Positions 51,953 through 63,814 are shown, numbered from the stretch's first letter. The stretch: DNA of 64,000 nt from Taibaiella sp. (GCA_019739295.1 JAHHDV010000003.1:36842-100841); one strand, 5' to 3'. Translations and numbers: made by a program. Notes: generated from the letters alone by a model not told the origin.

Positions 51953-53156
51953 TTACAGGGACAGCGCAGACCTGTGTTTATCCGCGGTAACGCTTAATCC
52001 CTTACGGTACAAGTCCATATAGGTAAACAACAAACAGCCGAAATAAGGGATCAACTCCGTCAGCGGAAGCATCTGAATACCCAGCACGTGAACGATCAGG
52101 GCTACAATCAGGCAGCTAATCGCTGCCAATGCATATATCTTGAACCATTCCTTCCTGCCAAAGGACAGGAACGCAATGATCAGGTTGAATGGAACGGCCC
52201 AGAGAATATTCCAGTTGTTATCGCAAGCCTGGTGGTCTGTCATCAGCCACATCAATAGGATAAACACCCCCAGTACCCCGGATACCAACAGGAAGACAAA
52301 ACTTAAAAGATTTTTCAACTTATTCAGTACGGGAATATAAAAAAACCAGAAGCGTGATAATGAATAGGGTGAAGGTCATCCAGAACGGTGCATTGAAGGT
52401 TCTCTCCTGAGGAGGTGTCGCTTTCACCACTTCTATATCTTCCGCCACCAGCGATTTCCCTTCATAGACAGCTCCTTTCATCCCTTCGTAAAGAAAATCA
52501 GGAAGGAACATCGAAAAGTGATCTGTCATCACCGAATCTATTCGTGACCCCAACACGATATTGATGCCGAACCTGGACCAGTGATTATTGATCAGGTACT
52601 GGTTGATGACCTGGCGATAGGTACCTTGGGTACCTCTCATGATCTGGCCGTAACTGAACTGTTCCCCAAGGCTCATGGAGAATACATCCCTTACCCTTGT
52701 GGCACAGTTATCATAAATAAAATCGTATCTGTAATACTTATTTTCAGGCCTGGCATTATTTTCCAGAAATTTCACAATTTTCTCTGCCGATGCATTATCC
52801 AGATCCAGGATTTGCTCCTTTACAAACCGCTCCTCATTCCTGTAGAAATCCACGAACACCCGGTAATCCTCCTTTGCTACCCAATAATTCAATTTCCCCA
52901 TGGTAAACTTCCTGTAAAATCCTTCTTCGTTAAAGCTGAAGGTTCCGTAATTGTATACCTCATCGAGTTTCAGCCTGTGGTCCTGTACCCTGATCGCAGT
53001 ATGTCCGAAAGATGCATAAAGCTCCTCACCGGTACCACAGGTTATGAGACTGATCTTATAGCGCAGGGGTAAAGTGTCCGCAGCCGGAATATCTGTCTGT
53101 GCTGCCATTGTAAACATCAAAAACAGGCTGAGTATAACAAGAATAAGGCGTTTCAT
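51953..53156 (-). CDS. DUF4105 (Lnb-like) membrane protein, split by a frameshift
   Basis: The two frames here (52320-53156 and 51953-52318) are one gene. The first has a signal peptide and the DUF4105 domain (ITCGTGEELYASFGHTAIRV, DFIYDNCATRVRD), which is related to the N-terminal periplasmic domain of lipoprotein N-acyltransferase Lnb and may hold a Cys/His catalytic pair. The second encodes four C-terminal membrane helices. Removing one base from the A7 run at 52339-52345 joins LLVFY to IPVLNKLKNLLSF and gives 400 residues, the family's usual length and layout. Biochemical role in Bacteroidota is unproven. Confidence 0.82.
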
Positions 53157-53198
53157 GAAATTTCTGATTTCTGAATGGAAATTAAATATTTATATGTT

Positions 53199-54252
53199 TT
53201 ATTGTTCTTTGTTACCTACAAGCTTCTGTTCCACCAATGTTTCCGCGATCTGGATCGCATTGGTAGCAGCACCTTTGCGGAGATTGTCCGCTACGATCCA
53301 GCAGTTCATCGTTTTCGGCTGTGAGAAATCCTTACGTATCCTGCCGACCAGTACCTCATCCCTTCCCTCTGCTTCTATGGGCATCGGGTACAATTTGGCC
53401 ATAGGGTTGTCCATTACACCTATACCGCCGGTCTCCATCAGTATCTGGTACACCTCACTCAGCTCGAAGTCGTTATGGTATTCGATATTGACACTTTCAC
53501 TATGACCTACTTTCACCGGTACCCTGACTGTAGTAGCGGTAACCTGGATCCGGTCGTCGCCCATGATTTTTTTGGTTTCATTGATCATTTTCATCTCCTC
53601 TTTGGTATATCCGTTATCTGTAAAATCATCTATTTGAGGCAGCACGTTCTGATGGATCGGGAAGGGATAAAAACCCGTTCTTTATTTTTTCTCCCCTCTC
53701 CTCTGCTTCCAGCTGCTCGATCCCCTTCATGCCGCTACCGGATACGCTTTGGTAAGTGCTTACCACAACCCGCCTGATATTGAACCGCTCATGAAGCGGC
53801 TTCAGAACGATCACCATCTGAATGGTAGAACAATTCGGATTGGCAATGATCTTATCTTCCGGGGTCAGCGTATTTCCATTCACTTCCGGCACGATGAGCT
53901 TCTTATCCGGATCCATCCGCCAGGCAGAGCTGTTGTCGATCACTACCGTTCCTTTTTCCGCAAACATTGGTGCATATTTCAATGACGCACTGCCCCCTGC
54001 GGAGAACAATGCTATATCACAGCCCTCATGGATCGCTTTCTCCGGCGTAATTACATTGTATTTTCTGCCTTTAAAAAGGATACTTGTACCGGCTGACCGT
54101 TCACTGGCTACCGGGACCAGTTCCCCTACGGGAAAGTCCCTTTCTTCCAGCAGCCTGATCATGGTACATCCCACTACTCCGGTAGCACCGACCACAGCTA
54201 CTTTTAATTGAGGTAGTTTTCTTTCAGATTCTATTTGTATCTCCTCAGCCAT
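53199..54252 (-). CDS. asd: Aspartate-semialdehyde dehydrogenase, frameshifted, fused to the upstream hydrolase
   Basis: Asd reduces aspartyl phosphate to the semialdehyde, the branch point to lysine, diaminopimelate, threonine and methionine. KVAVVGATGVVG binds NADP, the catalytic cysteine is in ANPNCSTIQ, and the C-terminal NCWIVADNLRKGAA is typical. An extra base in the A5 run at 53669-53673 breaks it. No stop separates it from the preceding hydrolase: a linker of about 16 residues connects them. The only plausible separate start is ATG 54252 (MAEEIQ). I give that start, while noting the fusion. Confidence 0.88.
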
Positions 54253-55090
54253 AAATTGATTGATAGCTTTCACTATTCCCCTGGCTCCGGCTCCGTAAAG
54301 CATAGTCTGATGATTGCCATCCACTTTTACATATTGGGCATTGGCCATCATATCAATAGTTTCTTTTGCTTTAAAATCAGGAAGTATAGGTTCATCCATA
54401 CCATAATTGTCCACACCATTGATAAGAACGGCAGGCTGCTTTACCTTTCTGAAATTCTTCTTCCACGGTTCTGTAGCGACAAAGGACATCACCCTGTAGA
54501 TCGTAGTCAGGTTAGGTATAGGAGAATAGGCACCATCCTCCCTCATCATAATATCGGCATTATAATATTCCGTCATTTCATCTGTCCAGAACGTATTCTG
54601 CTTTGCCTGCTTCATCTCTTCGATAAACGCTTCATAGGTAGGATACACTTTATCCAGCCTGGCCAATGTAGCCCCCAGCATCTCGAAAGTCTTGGGGTTC
54701 ATCTCAGCAGCCGCATCCAGTAATATCAGTTTTTTCTACTCTTTTGGGGAAATGAACAGCCATATATACACTCAGCAATCCCCCGAAGGAATGTCCTCCC
54801 AGTACGGCAGCATCCAATCCCAGATGGTCCATCAGTCCAATGATATCTAAAGCATGGTCCCGAAATGTATACCTGAAAGCAGGCTTGTCCGACTGCCCTC
54901 TTCCCCTTAAATCAGGAATAATGAGCCTGTAATTTTCTGCCAGTCCCGCTGCTACCAATCCTCCGAATGCATGAGCATTGGCAGTCAGGCCATGCATCAG
55001 GATGAGAACAGGTTTGTCAATATTGGGATATTCGATAAAATGAAGGTGAATGCCATTCGTCTGTATATGATGATCAATATAATTCTGCAT
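54253..55090 (-). CDS. Alpha/beta-fold hydrolase, frameshifted, reading through into asd
   Basis: The product has the alpha/beta-hydrolase core: oxyanion turn LMHGLTANAHAFGG, nucleophile Ser in LGGHSFGG, and the catalytic His in VDGNHQTML. Such enzymes split esters, lactones, amides or epoxides; the substrate is not predictable. An extra base in the T6 run at 54730-54735 breaks the frame between RVEK and LILLDAAAEM. There is no stop at the end of the hydrolase fold (KAINQFMAEE); the frame continues into Asd, giving a 629-residue fusion when repaired. Confidence 0.8.
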
Positions 55091-55278
55091 AAGATAATAA
55101 ATCTGCTAAAAAAGCAACAAATTTAATCGAATTCAGACGATATTTTTAATTAAATTAATTTGTATTGCTTTTAATAATCATATTTACAGGAGGATAAGAT
55201 TCGATTTTCCTTATCATAAGTTATTGAAAAATAAAAATCTCAAATTAATTATTTTGTATCTTGGCTTCTTTTTGAAGT

Positions 55279-56778
55279 ATGGAAGTCATTGTACGAAAAT
55301 TAAGAATAGAAGATTACGAGGAACTCAGGGCATCTATGATCGAGGCCTATGACGGGATCGGAAGTGTATGGAGAGAGCGCAATATCGCAAAATTGCTGAA
55401 AATATTCCCGGAAGGCCAGTTCTGTGTCACGGTAGACGGCAGCGTAGTCGCTTGTGCATTATCTATCATTGTAGAATACAAACTGTTCGGGGACGAACAT
55501 ACTTATGAAGAAATAACCGGCAATTTTTCATTTGATACCCATAATGGTGATGGGAATGTCTTATATGGTATCGAGGTATTTGTCCACCCCGGCTTCAGAT
55601 CCCTCAGGCTGGCCAGAAGGCTTTATGATGCCAGGAAGGAGCTCTGCGAAAAGATGAATCTCAAGGAGATCAAAGTAGGTGGCCGTATCCCCAATTATCA
55701 TAAATACAGCAATGAATTCAGTCCTAAAGAGTACATTGCCAAAGTAAAAGACAAGGAAATTTATGATCCGGTATTGAGCTTCCAGCTATCGAATGATTTC
55801 CATGTCGTCAAGGTCCTGACCAATTATCTCAGAGGGGATAAGGAATCGGAAGAATATGCGGTTCTGCTGGAATGGAACAATATCTATTATTCCCGGAAGA
55901 AAAATGCAATGAGCGACAGCATCATCCGGCTCGGGCTGGTTCAATGGCAGATGCGGCAATTTGAAAGCCTGGAAGACTTCTACGGGCAGGTTGAATTCTT
56001 TGTAGATACGCTAAGCGCTTACCAGGCGGACTTCGCCCTATTTCCGGAATTTTTCAATTCTCCCCTTCTTGCAGAATTCAACCATTTGGATACCAGCGAA
56101 GCAATGAGGCAATTAGCGCAGAAATCAGAGCAGATCATCAAGAAAATATCCGAACTCGCCATCGCATACAATGTTAATATCATAGCGGGAAGCATGCCGG
56201 TAATAGAAGACGGGAAGCTATATAACATCTCTTACCTATGCCACAGAGACGGGAAGCTGAATGAGTACCGCAAGATACACATTACACCCAATGAAGCCAG
56301 GTATTACGGGATCACCGGTGGCAATGAAATCGTAGCCATCAATACTGATTGTGGTAAGATAGGCATCCTGATATGTTATGATGTGGAATTTCCGGAACTT
56401 TCCAGATTACTTGCGCTGGATGGTATGAGGATACTTTTTGTACCCTACCTTACCGACACACAGAATGCCTATACCAGGGTAAGGAACTGCTCGATGGCAA
56501 GAGCTATTGAGAATGAATGTTACGTAGCCATCGCAGGTTGTGTGGGCAACCTTCCCGGGGTCAACAATATGGATATCCAGTTCGGCCAGGCAGCAGTGTT
56601 CACTCCATCGGATTTTGCTTTCCCTACCAATGCCGTCAAGGCTGAGGCTACACCGAATACGGAAATGACATTGATTGTAGATGTAGACCTGACCTTGTTG
56701 AAGGAACTTCATCATTATGGCTCAGTCAAAACCCTGAAAGACCGGAGAACTGATCTCTATGAGGTGAGAAAGCTGTAA
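55279..56778 (+). CDS. GNAT acetyltransferase / nitrilase-family amidohydrolase fusion
   Basis: This 499-residue protein joins an N-terminal GNAT domain (about 1-200, with the acetyl-CoA loop near FRSLRLARRLYD) to a C-terminal carbon-nitrogen hydrolase (about 213-499). The Glu-Lys-Cys triad of the latter is in LFPEFF, YRKIHITP and LICYDVEFPE. Such fusions are known in Bacteroidota and other bacteria, with unknown substrates; a combined amide-hydrolysis and acylation role is possible. The frame is intact. It follows 188 AT-rich bases after the divergent hydrolase-asd gene. Confidence 0.88.
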   Translation: MEVIVRKLRIEDYEELRASMIEAYDGIGSVWRERNIAKLLKIFPEGQFCVTVDGSVVACALSIIVEYKLFGDEHTYEEITGNFSFDTHNGDGNVLYGIEVFVHPGFRSLRLARRLYDARKELCEKMNLKEIKVGGRIPNYHKYSNEFSPKEYIAKVKDKEIYDPVLSFQLSNDFHVVKVLTNYLRGDKESEEYAVLLEWNNIYYSRKKNAMSDSIIRLGLVQWQMRQFESLEDFYGQVEFFVDTLSAYQADFALFPEFFNSPLLAEFNHLDTSEAMRQLAQKSEQIIKKISELAIAYNVNIIAGSMPVIEDGKLYNISYLCHRDGKLNEYRKIHITPNEARYYGITGGNEIVAINTDCGKIGILICYDVEFPELSRLLALDGMRILFVPYLTDTQNAYTRVRNCSMARAIENECYVAIAGCVGNLPGVNNMDIQFGQAAVFTPSDFAFPTNAVKAEATPNTEMTLIVDVDLTLLKELHHYGSVKTLKDRRTDLYEVRKL

Positions 56779-56796
56779 AGCATCTGCGCAAAGCGC

Positions 56797-57663
56797 TTAA
56801 GGTAAGGGTACTAAATCGTCTTCACCAGGGATCCGGGGGAACTTATCTTCTCTCCAGTCCTTCTTGGCCTGTTCGATCTTTTCCTTAGAGGAAGAAACAA
56901 AGTTCCAGAATATATGGCGCTCTTCCGGGAATGGCGTACCTCCAAATATATAAACCGTACTACCCTGTCGCATTTTAAAGGTGCACAAATGCGCATCCCT
57001 GGTAATGAGTATTTGCTTTTCTTCAAAAATATGACCACTCGCTTCTACCCTGCCTTCAAGAATATACAGGCCACTTTCACCAAATAACCTCCCGGACAGG
57101 TCGATTTCGGTATCCTCGCTTACTTTAATTTCTATCATATATAAATCACTGTAGACTTCTACGGGAGATCTGTAAGTGTCAAAATGTCCCGCAATCAATC
57201 GAAAATTGATATGGCCTTCTTCCCAAAAAGGTATGTCCTCCGCATCTATATGTTGAAAAGACGGCTCGATATTTTCTTTATCTACAGGCAATGCCACCCA
57301 TATCTGTAAGCCATGCAGGGTCTTGCTCTGATCCACCCATTCCGGGGGCGTTCTTTCAGAATGCACTACTCCCTTCCCTGCAGTCATCCAGTTGACAGCC
57401 CCGGGAGTAATGACCCTTTCAGCCCCAGTAGTATCCCGGTGTCTGATGCTCCCTTCAAATAAGAATGTCAAAGTCGATAACCCAATGTGGGGATGTGGTC
57501 CTATATCCAGTTTTTCACCCGGCTTCAGGTTTACCGGTCCCATATGGTCAATAAACGCAAAAGGGCCTACCGTTCTTTTCTTCCTGAACGGAAGCAAACG
57601 CCCGACCAGGAAGTTCCCGATGTTTGCTTCTCTCTCTTCTATAATGATATCAACATTCGACAT
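56797..57663 (-). CDS. Pirin-family protein
   Basis: Pirins are two-domain cupin proteins; bacterial ones may act as quercetin dioxygenases or bind partners such as pyruvate dehydrogenase. This 288-residue copy has the metal-binding His residues in PHPHIGLSTLTF and VVHSERTP and the C-terminal cupin with GGTPFPEERHIFWNFV. The end is convergent with the GNAT-nitrilase gene, 18 bases away. The frame is intact and length is typical. Confidence 0.9.
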   Translation of the reverse strand: MSNVDIIIEEREANIGNFLVGRLLPFRKKRTVGPFAFIDHMGPVNLKPGEKLDIGPHPHIGLSTLTFLFEGSIRHRDTTGAERVITPGAVNWMTAGKGVVHSERTPPEWVDQSKTLHGLQIWVALPVDKENIEPSFQHIDAEDIPFWEEGHINFRLIAGHFDTYRSPVEVYSDLYMIEIKVSEDTEIDLSGRLFGESGLYILEGRVEASGHIFEEKQILITRDAHLCTFKMRQGSTVYIFGGTPFPEERHIFWNFVSSSKEKIEQAKKDWREDKFPRIPGEDDLVPLP

Positions 57664-57881
57664 AACGACTTTTTTTCTCCTGTGAAATTAAAAATTATCT
57701 ACAATATAATCATCATTCGCTAACACGGATTTGATCTTTCCTGTTATATGCATATATCCGGTTACAATATAAAATTGCCTCATAAGCTGAAATTTTCAAA
57801 AATTTTTCAAAAAAAGTAGGAAAAATGGTAAATATTTCTTAATTTCGGAAGATTATTCTTTTAAATAAAAGCAAATGGCCT

Positions 57882-59798
57882 ATGCGTCTGTCAATTTTTA
57901 CTTTCATTTTATCATTTATTGGTTTAATCAATATACAAAGTTCATCAGCTCAATATACCATCAGTATAGGGCAAACAGCTGAACAGCTTGCGAACACTTT
58001 AGTAGGCGAAGGGGTAGAAGTAACCGATGCCAGCCTGGATTGTAATACGGAGTCCATCGGGGTTTTCGAAGGCTCCGGGGATCTGGGAATTGATGAAGGA
58101 GTAGTCCTTTCTTCAGGTGAAGTATTGGACATCAATAGTGCATTTACAGCCTGGGGACTTCCATCTACGGATCTGGGCTTGCCCGGGGATGACGACCTCA
58201 ATTCCCTGATCGCTCCTTTAACCACCCATGACGCGTGTATTTTCACTTTTGATTTTATACCCAGTGGGGATACAGTCAGGTTTAATTACGTATTTGCTTC
58301 TGCCGAATATGGAGGGTACTCCTGCTCCAGCGTAAATGATGTATTCGGTTTTTTCATTTCCGGTGATGGTTACACTACGCAGAACCTGGCTGTCATTCCC
58401 GGTACTTCCATACCCATTTGTGTCAATTCTACTTCCGGTGTTGGAGATTGGGTAGAGACTGCCCCGGGCTGTACGGATATGGGCGAAGGTTCCCCGTTTA
58501 CAGAATATTATATTGATAATACGAGCGGAGATTATATTAAATTCGGAGGCTTTACTACTATATTTACAGCTATTGCCAATGTGATCCCCTGCCAGACCTA
58601 TACCTTAAAAATTGGTATTGCAGATGCAGGAGACGGCATCCTGGATTCAGGAGTATTCATCGAAGCAGGGTCACTGAATTCAAAACCCAGCCATGAGATC
58701 GAATCTGCAGGCGGTGCTTCTATGATCTGGCCATACTCTAATGTGGTCAGGGGGTGTGCACCAGGCTCCTTCACCATCAGTAAGACATACGAGACCGAGG
58801 AAGAAGAAGAATTACACTACACGCTGGAAGGTACAGCGGTGAACGGCGTCGATTATGAATACCTGGATGGAATAGCCATTATCCCACCCGGTGCAACTTC
58901 CGTCCAGATACCCATTATCCCCATATCTTCTCCATACCTCAAAGGTACCAAAACCGTTGTCCCCATAATTTACAGCTCTATGGCCTGTATGCCGGATGTA
59001 TTCGGTGATACCATTTATATTTATGATTCTTTATACCTCGAGTCCACTACCTTCGACACGACCATATGCAGTGGTCAGAAAGTGCATATCGACCTCGAAT
59101 CCCACCCTGATTTTTCCGTCACCTGGGAGCCTTCTCCGGATATAGAATTCTCTCCGGACGAATATTCCGTATACATCACACCGAATGTCAGCAGTGTATA
59201 CCAGGTAAAAACAAACCTGATTGGCTCAGGCTGCCCCAATAAAATTGATCAGATCAAAATTGATATCGTCGATCCTGTAGTAAAACTGAAATTTGATGAT
59301 CTCAATGAGACTGACAGGCTGTGTATCCTGGATACGATAAAACTATATTCGGAAGGTGCAGAAACGTACAGGTATTACGACAGGAACAATACACCCCTGG
59401 GAGCGGGCGACAGCCTGGATGTCATCCTCCCTGCAAATGAGAACCTGTATGTGGTAGTGGGAACCGACAGCGCCGGATGTAAAAATAAGGATTCCCTGAA
59501 CATCACTGCTTTTCCCTGCTGTGAGGTGGCTATTCCTTCAGCCTTCTCTCCGAATGGGGACGGGGTGAACGACGAATTCGGCCTGATGACAGATGGAATT
59601 CCGGAGTATTACCAGCTGGAAATATATGACAGGTGGGGGAAAAGGGTCTTTGTAAGCTACAAAGTGGAAAACCAATGGGACGGTACAATGGAGAACGGAG
59701 AAGAGGCACAGGGAGGTGTTTATTTCTATGTCATCCAGGGACGCTGCAACCAGGGTGAAAACTTCAAGAAGAAAGGTGACCTTACGCTCCTGAGATAA
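57882..59798 (+). CDS. Secreted protein with choice-of-anchor L and T9SS type B sorting domain
   Basis: A 638-residue secreted protein. It has a signal peptide (to about 24), a choice-of-anchor L domain (about 30-265, with DEGVVLSSG, FVFASAEYGG-like NYVFASAEYGG and VNDVFGFFISG), a middle beta-sandwich, and a C-terminal CHU_C domain (about 545-638, with IPSAFSPNGDGVNDEF and YDRWGKRVF) that directs export by the type IX secretion system. It is probably displayed on the cell surface and may act in adhesion. No other T9SS gene lies in the window. Confidence 0.88.
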   Translation: MRLSIFTFILSFIGLINIQSSSAQYTISIGQTAEQLANTLVGEGVEVTDASLDCNTESIGVFEGSGDLGIDEGVVLSSGEVLDINSAFTAWGLPSTDLGLPGDDDLNSLIAPLTTHDACIFTFDFIPSGDTVRFNYVFASAEYGGYSCSSVNDVFGFFISGDGYTTQNLAVIPGTSIPICVNSTSGVGDWVETAPGCTDMGEGSPFTEYYIDNTSGDYIKFGGFTTIFTAIANVIPCQTYTLKIGIADAGDGILDSGVFIEAGSLNSKPSHEIESAGGASMIWPYSNVVRGCAPGSFTISKTYETEEEEELHYTLEGTAVNGVDYEYLDGIAIIPPGATSVQIPIIPISSPYLKGTKTVVPIIYSSMACMPDVFGDTIYIYDSLYLESTTFDTTICSGQKVHIDLESHPDFSVTWEPSPDIEFSPDEYSVYITPNVSSVYQVKTNLIGSGCPNKIDQIKIDIVDPVVKLKFDDLNETDRLCILDTIKLYSEGAETYRYYDRNNTPLGAGDSLDVILPANENLYVVVGTDSAGCKNKDSLNITAFPCCEVAIPSAFSPNGDGVNDEFGLMTDGIPEYYQLEIYDRWGKRVFVSYKVENQWDGTMENGEEAQGGVYFYVIQGRCNQGENFKKKGDLTLLR

Positions 59799-60107
59799 TA
59801 TATCCGGAAACTATAAAATATTCGGGCAAATTTTAAACTATAATTTAAAAATCCTAAAAGAGGTACATACATAGCTGTTGTACCTCTTTTATTATATAAA
59901 TAAACAGGTCGTTAACCAATTATTCCCGGACATAAAACCCGGTACGGACAAAATTGCCTGATGTTAACATTTACCTTCCTTACTGAAGATATGGCAAGCA
60001 ATCTGAATATGGTGGTTCTATAATGAAGCATTTCTTGATTATAAAGAAAAATTAAGCAGTAAATCCAAAGCAGAATTCCCAACAATAGCATTTAAGATTG
60101 TACATTT
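59799..60107. other. Intergenic region upstream of the M17 aminopeptidase gene
   Basis: These 309 bases hold the terminator of the secreted-protein gene (59856-59890) and, just before the next gene, TACATTTA near 60098, one base off the -7 consensus. I see nothing else. Confidence 0.45.
59856..59890 (+). terminator. Terminator after the secreted-protein gene
   Basis: A 12-base-pair stem (AAAAGAGGTACA and its complement) closes an 11-base loop and ends in TTTT followed by AT-rich bases. Confidence 0.75.
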
Positions 60108-61578
60108 ATGTTTTCATATGAACAGAATAACGCGATAACCATGAATATAAAATTACAGATTCAAAAGAATCCCAAAGGGGCACTGATCCATATCATTACC
60201 GATCTGGTACATTTAAGCAATGTCCAGCTTTTAAAAGACGAGGAAGAACTATTCGAAGATGGAATTAAAAACAAAATCAACTTCCAACTATTTTTTCGCA
60301 ATCAGACCCCGGAATGGATCGTTTATGTTCCACTTCAGGAGGATGAAGATCTCAATTATGAATCGCTGCGAAAAATAGGAGCAAAACTGTTCCAACAATT
60401 GGCTCAATATAAAATTGAAGAGGTAGCTGTCAAAAACCATGATAAGAACGAGGAGCATACTTATTGTTTCTTAGAAGGCATTATACTTTCTGCATACCAG
60501 TTTCTCAAATATAAATCCAGGGCCAAAGAACTCAGCCACCGCCTTAAGCAAATCAATATAGAAAAAGACAGTTCTTCAGGTACCAGTGTCAAAAAGCTGG
60601 AAGCAGTTTGCCAGGCAATCTATTATGCACGCGACCTGGTCAACGAACCCAACAATTATCTCACAGCGACCCGGCTTAGCGAGGAACTCAAGACATTGGG
60701 CAAAGAAGGAATGGTAAAAGTCAGCGTATATGGTCAGGCTAAAATCGAGCAATTGGGCATGGGCGGTCTTCTGGCTGTTAATAAAGGCAGTACGGAACCG
60801 GCCAGCTTTACGATCATGGAGCATAAATCTTCCAAAGCTAAGAATAACAAGCCCATTGTATTGATAGGGAAAGGTGTGGTCTATGATACCGGAGGGCTTA
60901 GCCTGAAGCCCACCCCCAATTCTATGGACAAGATGAAATCAGATATGGGAGGAGCTGCGGTGGTAGCAGGTATTATGTATGTGCTGGGCATCCTGGACAT
61001 CCCGCTGCATGTTATCGGACTGATACCGGCTACAGATAACCGCCCCGGTGGAAATGCTTATGCACCTGGCGATGTCATTACAATGTATAGCGGTCAGACG
61101 GTAGAAGTCTTAAATACGGATGCAGAAGGCAGGATGATCCTTGCAGATGCACTACATCTTGCTAAAAAATACAACCCTGAGTTTGTAGCCGATTTTGCCA
61201 CGCTCACAGGGGCTGCTGCCAATGCTATCGGGGATGTCGCTATGGTGGCGATGGGCACAATCGGTGACCACTATATGAATAAATTCAAAAAAATGGGTAA
61301 AGCGGTCAATGAAAAAATAGTTGAATTCCCACTCTGGGAAGAATATGGCGAATGGATCAAAAGTGATATTGCAGATATGAAAAAATATCGGCGGACCGGT
61401 AGGAGGCGCCATTACAGCCGGGAAATTCCTGGAAAAATTCACAGACTACCCATGGATACACTTCGACATAGCAGGAGTAAGCTTTAGAGATAAGGCAAAG
61501 CATTATCTCACAGCAGGTGGCACCGGTTATGGAATCCGGATGATGACAGAATACCTCATCAGGTTGGGCTCAAAATAA
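60108..61578 (+). CDS. Leucyl aminopeptidase (M17 family), frameshifted near the end
   Basis: This 489-residue cytosolic enzyme removes N-terminal residues from peptides with two metal ions. The metal and catalytic residues lie in GKGVVYDTGGLSLKP, MKSDMGGAAVV and NTDAEGRMILADAL. The N-terminal domain is of the regulatory M17 type. An extra A in the A6 run at 61380-61385 (ADMK|NIGGPVGGAITAG) stops it at 61487; repaired, it ends at 61578 with GIRMMTEYL. ATG 60141 is an alternative start. Confidence 0.9.
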
Positions 61579-61619
61579 AACAACACCTCATTGAGGCCTA
61601 TTCTTCATTGATGAGTCAT

Positions 61620-61655
61620 CCTCCGTACACATCTCGTAGAAAGATGGTACGGAGG
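61620..61655 (+). terminator. Terminator after the aminopeptidase gene
   Basis: A 9-base-pair stem (CCTCCGTAC and GTACGGAGG), extended inside by CATCT with AGATG, is followed by TATTTCTTTTT. Confidence 0.8.
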
Positions 61656-61811
61656 TATTTCTTTTTGCAGAATCGCCCAACCGACAGTCACCCTTTAATG
61701 ATAAGCCGGTAACCCCTTTATTCAGTGCCGTTCCTGTTTTTTAAGCCTGTCTTATTTCAAAATTTCCTTATCTCCATCTAAAATATTACTTTTACCGACC
61801 AAAACCGAAAC

Positions 61812-62906
61812 ATGGAACAATCAAATAATTATGTAGTCATAATTGCAGGTGGAGTAGGTAGCCGATTTTGGCCGGAGAGCCGCCAGGACCTACCCAAGCA
61901 GTTTTTAGATATTTTAGGCACAGGTTATTCATTGATCCAGTCAACCTTCCACAGAGTCAAATCCCTATGTCCCCCGGATCATATCTATGTGGTCACACAC
62001 GAGTCGTATAAGTCTCTAATGGTGGAGCACCTCGACGGGTTGCCGGAAGAAAATATAGTGTGTGAACCCTCCAGAAAAAACACAGCACCGGCTTCGGCCT
62101 ATATTACTTATAAGATTTTTTGCAAAAAAATCCGGAAGCCAATTTGGTTATCTGTCCGTCAGATCACCTGATCTTCAACGAATCTTTATTTATCGAAGCC
62201 ATATCCAAAGGCCTGGATTATGTCACCCGTCACGACGCTATTGTGACCCTGGGTATCCGCCCTACCCGGCCGGATACAGGCTATGGTTTATATACAATAT
62301 GAGACAGATCAGGTGGCAGAGGATATTCATAAAGTGATTACATTTACGGAGAAGCCGAATCTGGAGCTTGCCCGGACATTCTTGAAATCGGGAGATTTTC
62401 TCTGGAATTCAGGGATGTTCATGTGGAATGTCAATACATTTATCCGGGTCTTCCGGGAGCAGCTTCCGGAGATGGCCGAAATATTTGACAAAGCCTTACA
62501 TGTATTTAATACGGAGAAAGAGAAAAAGGTCATCCACAATATCTACTCCCAATGTACCAATATCAGCATCGACTACGGTATTATGGAGAAAATCTCCAAT
62601 GCCTATATCATTCCTTCCCACTTTGGATGGAGCGACATTGGTACATGGGAATCAGCATATGAATATTCTGAAAAGGACTATGAGTCTAATGCGATCCTTG
62701 CAGAGAATGCTTTATTGATCGAGGCAAGCAATAATTATATAAAAATCCCCCAGAACAAGTTAGCCGTTATCCAGGGATTGGATAATTATATTGTAATAGA
62801 TACTCCGAATGTCTTGCTCATCTGTGAACGTAGGAATGAGCAGGAGATTAAAGAATATGTGGCGGAGATCAAAAGAAAAATACGGAGAAACATTTTTATA
62901 AAATAA
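61812..62906 (+). CDS. manC: Mannose-1-phosphate guanylyltransferase, frameshifted twice
   Basis: The enzyme makes GDP-mannose from mannose 1-phosphate and GTP for surface glycans. The nucleotide loop IIAGGVGSRFWPESR, the conserved PSRKNTAPA, ICPSDH and FTEKP segments and the GWSDIGTWES motif are present; the isomerase domain of bifunctional enzymes is absent. Two breaks occur: around the T6/A7 runs at 62115-62128 (one base missing or two extra) and an extra T at 62287-62289 (GYGYIQYE). The repaired chain has about 364 residues. Its donor may serve the GT2 enzyme at 17-18 kb. Confidence 0.9.
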
Positions 62907-63639
<733 letters not shown>

Positions 63640-63676
63640 TGCTGCGGTTAAACCCGTGTCAAAAGTCCATCAAAGC

Positions 63677-63706
63677 GCCTTATATGATATATTTTAAGGC
63701 TTTTTT
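63677..63706 (+). terminator. Terminator after pyrH
   Basis: A 6-base-pair stem (GCCTTA and TAAGGC) with an AT-rich, partly paired loop runs into six T residues. Confidence 0.7.
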
Positions 63707-63802
63707 CCTCGTTCTGTTCCCTGCTAATGACCATTTACTGAATTTGAAGGGTATTCTGGTTTTGGAGTTAAATTTCAAACTGCTTATAAGCGTCTTATTT
63801 CC

Positions 63803-63810
63803 TACTTTTG
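63803..63810 (+). promoter_or_regulatory. Promoter -7 element for dnaG
   Basis: TACTTTTG ends 4 bases before the dnaG ATG, implying a nearly leaderless message. Confidence 0.5.
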
Positions 63811-63814
63811 AAAA

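Noticed and set aside
51953..52318. Separate small membrane protein gene after DUF4105
   Set aside because: One base removed from the A7 run at 52339-52345 makes it the C-terminal membrane part of the DUF4105 protein, as in homologues.
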